A stretch of DNA of 64,000 nt from NCBI RefSeq assembly GCF_006438845.1, contig NZ_RCZJ01000003.1, positions 588,353 to 652,352 on the forward strand. The letters run 5' to 3'. Shown here one piece after another: positions 63,903 through 64,000 of the stretch. The translations under genes and the position numbers were made by a program. The notes below the pieces were generated by a model. It was not told the DNA's origin and did not search any database. It was given only the letters and a program-made list of their open reading frames with translations. Each line of letters begins with the position of its first letter. Position 1 is the first letter of the stretch. Source of the DNA: Variovorax ginsengisoli. Its GTDB lineage: Bacteria > Pseudomonadota > Gammaproteobacteria > Burkholderiales > Burkholderiaceae_C.

Positions 63903-64000
63903 ATGAACAGACTGCTGCGGGCTTCGGCCTTGGCGGCGTGGGGCGCTTGCGCGCTGGCGCCGGCCCACGCACAGGACGCAAACGATTTCCCATCGCGTCC
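63903..64000 (+). CDS. Bug/TctC-family solute receptor (3' end outside the window)
   Basis: Only 32 complete codons are visible. The ATG at 63903 is preceded by aggag. The first 23 residues form a signal peptide (MNRLLRASALAAWGACALAP to AHA), followed by QDANDFPSRP, the usual Bug mature start (FPSRPI). The preceding gene is a thiamine-diphosphate enzyme, so it likely binds that enzyme's substrate or its precursor. Confidence 0.75.
   Translation, partial: MNRLLRASALAAWGACALAPAHAQDANDFPSR

Overview
The window is high-GC DNA (strong G/C preference at third codon positions) from a Gram-negative bacterium. Several features point to a beta-proteobacterium of the Comamonadaceae, most like Variovorax: three Bug-type (TctC) solute receptors plus a TRAP importer, many LysR regulators, aromatic and sugar-acid catabolic islands, a thiol dioxygenase of a kind studied in Variovorax paradoxus, and a family of GC-rich intergenic repeats. 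The species assignment is inference. I saw no rRNA, tRNA, CRISPR array, insertion sequence, phage gene or replication origin. This looks like ordinary chromosomal metabolic DNA.

Layout. 1-8563 (+): a sugar-acid island with an SMP-30 lactonase (cut by the window edge), a complete TRAP transporter (DctP, DctQ, DctM), a secreted beta-propeller lactonase, galactarate dehydratase GarD, an SDR dehydrogenase and a Bug receptor. 8623-14832 (-): a 62-residue orphan, a lipoprotein gamma-glutamyltransferase, and an iron-uptake operon (TonB receptor, PepSY membrane protein, 61-residue membrane protein) under a promoter overlapped by a perfect Fur box. 14893-23921: housekeeping genes (CorC-like protein, apaH, RhlE-type helicase, zinc metallopeptidase, dcd, guaD) and a thiol-dioxygenase/three-domain rhodanese pair. 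23979-30494: an orphan BMP-type receptor and a homoprotocatechuate meta-cleavage operon (hpaH-hpaE-hpaD-hpaG) divergent from a LysR gene. 30561-35407: a LysR gene divergent from an HMG-CoA-lyase-like enzyme, a CaiB-type CoA transferase and a Bug receptor, with two small secreted proteins at the edges. 35606-46797: porin, 5'-nucleotidase lipoprotein, histone-H1-like protein, EAL-CBS-GGDEF protein, Tat-exported PhoD phosphatase, an M48 membrane protease and a secreted unknown.

46992-60934 is largely a purine island: adenine-deaminase-type enzyme, a full BMP-type ABC importer (receptor, two permeases, double ATPase), a LysR regulator, and xanthine dehydrogenase XdhA/XdhB. With guaD and the orphan BMP receptor near 23 kb these make a route adenine or guanine -> hypoxanthine or xanthine -> urate. 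A PAP2-fusion membrane protein and a SulP transporter interrupt it on the other strand. 61156-64000: an AraC regulator, a thiamine-diphosphate enzyme and the start of a third Bug receptor.

The points I consider most worth following are the H1-like tail fused to a ribbon-helix-helix-like domain with a perfect palindrome in its promoter; the thiol dioxygenase coupled to a triple rhodanese with one active cysteine; the four-copy intra-operon repeat family; and the EAL-CBS-GGDEF protein.
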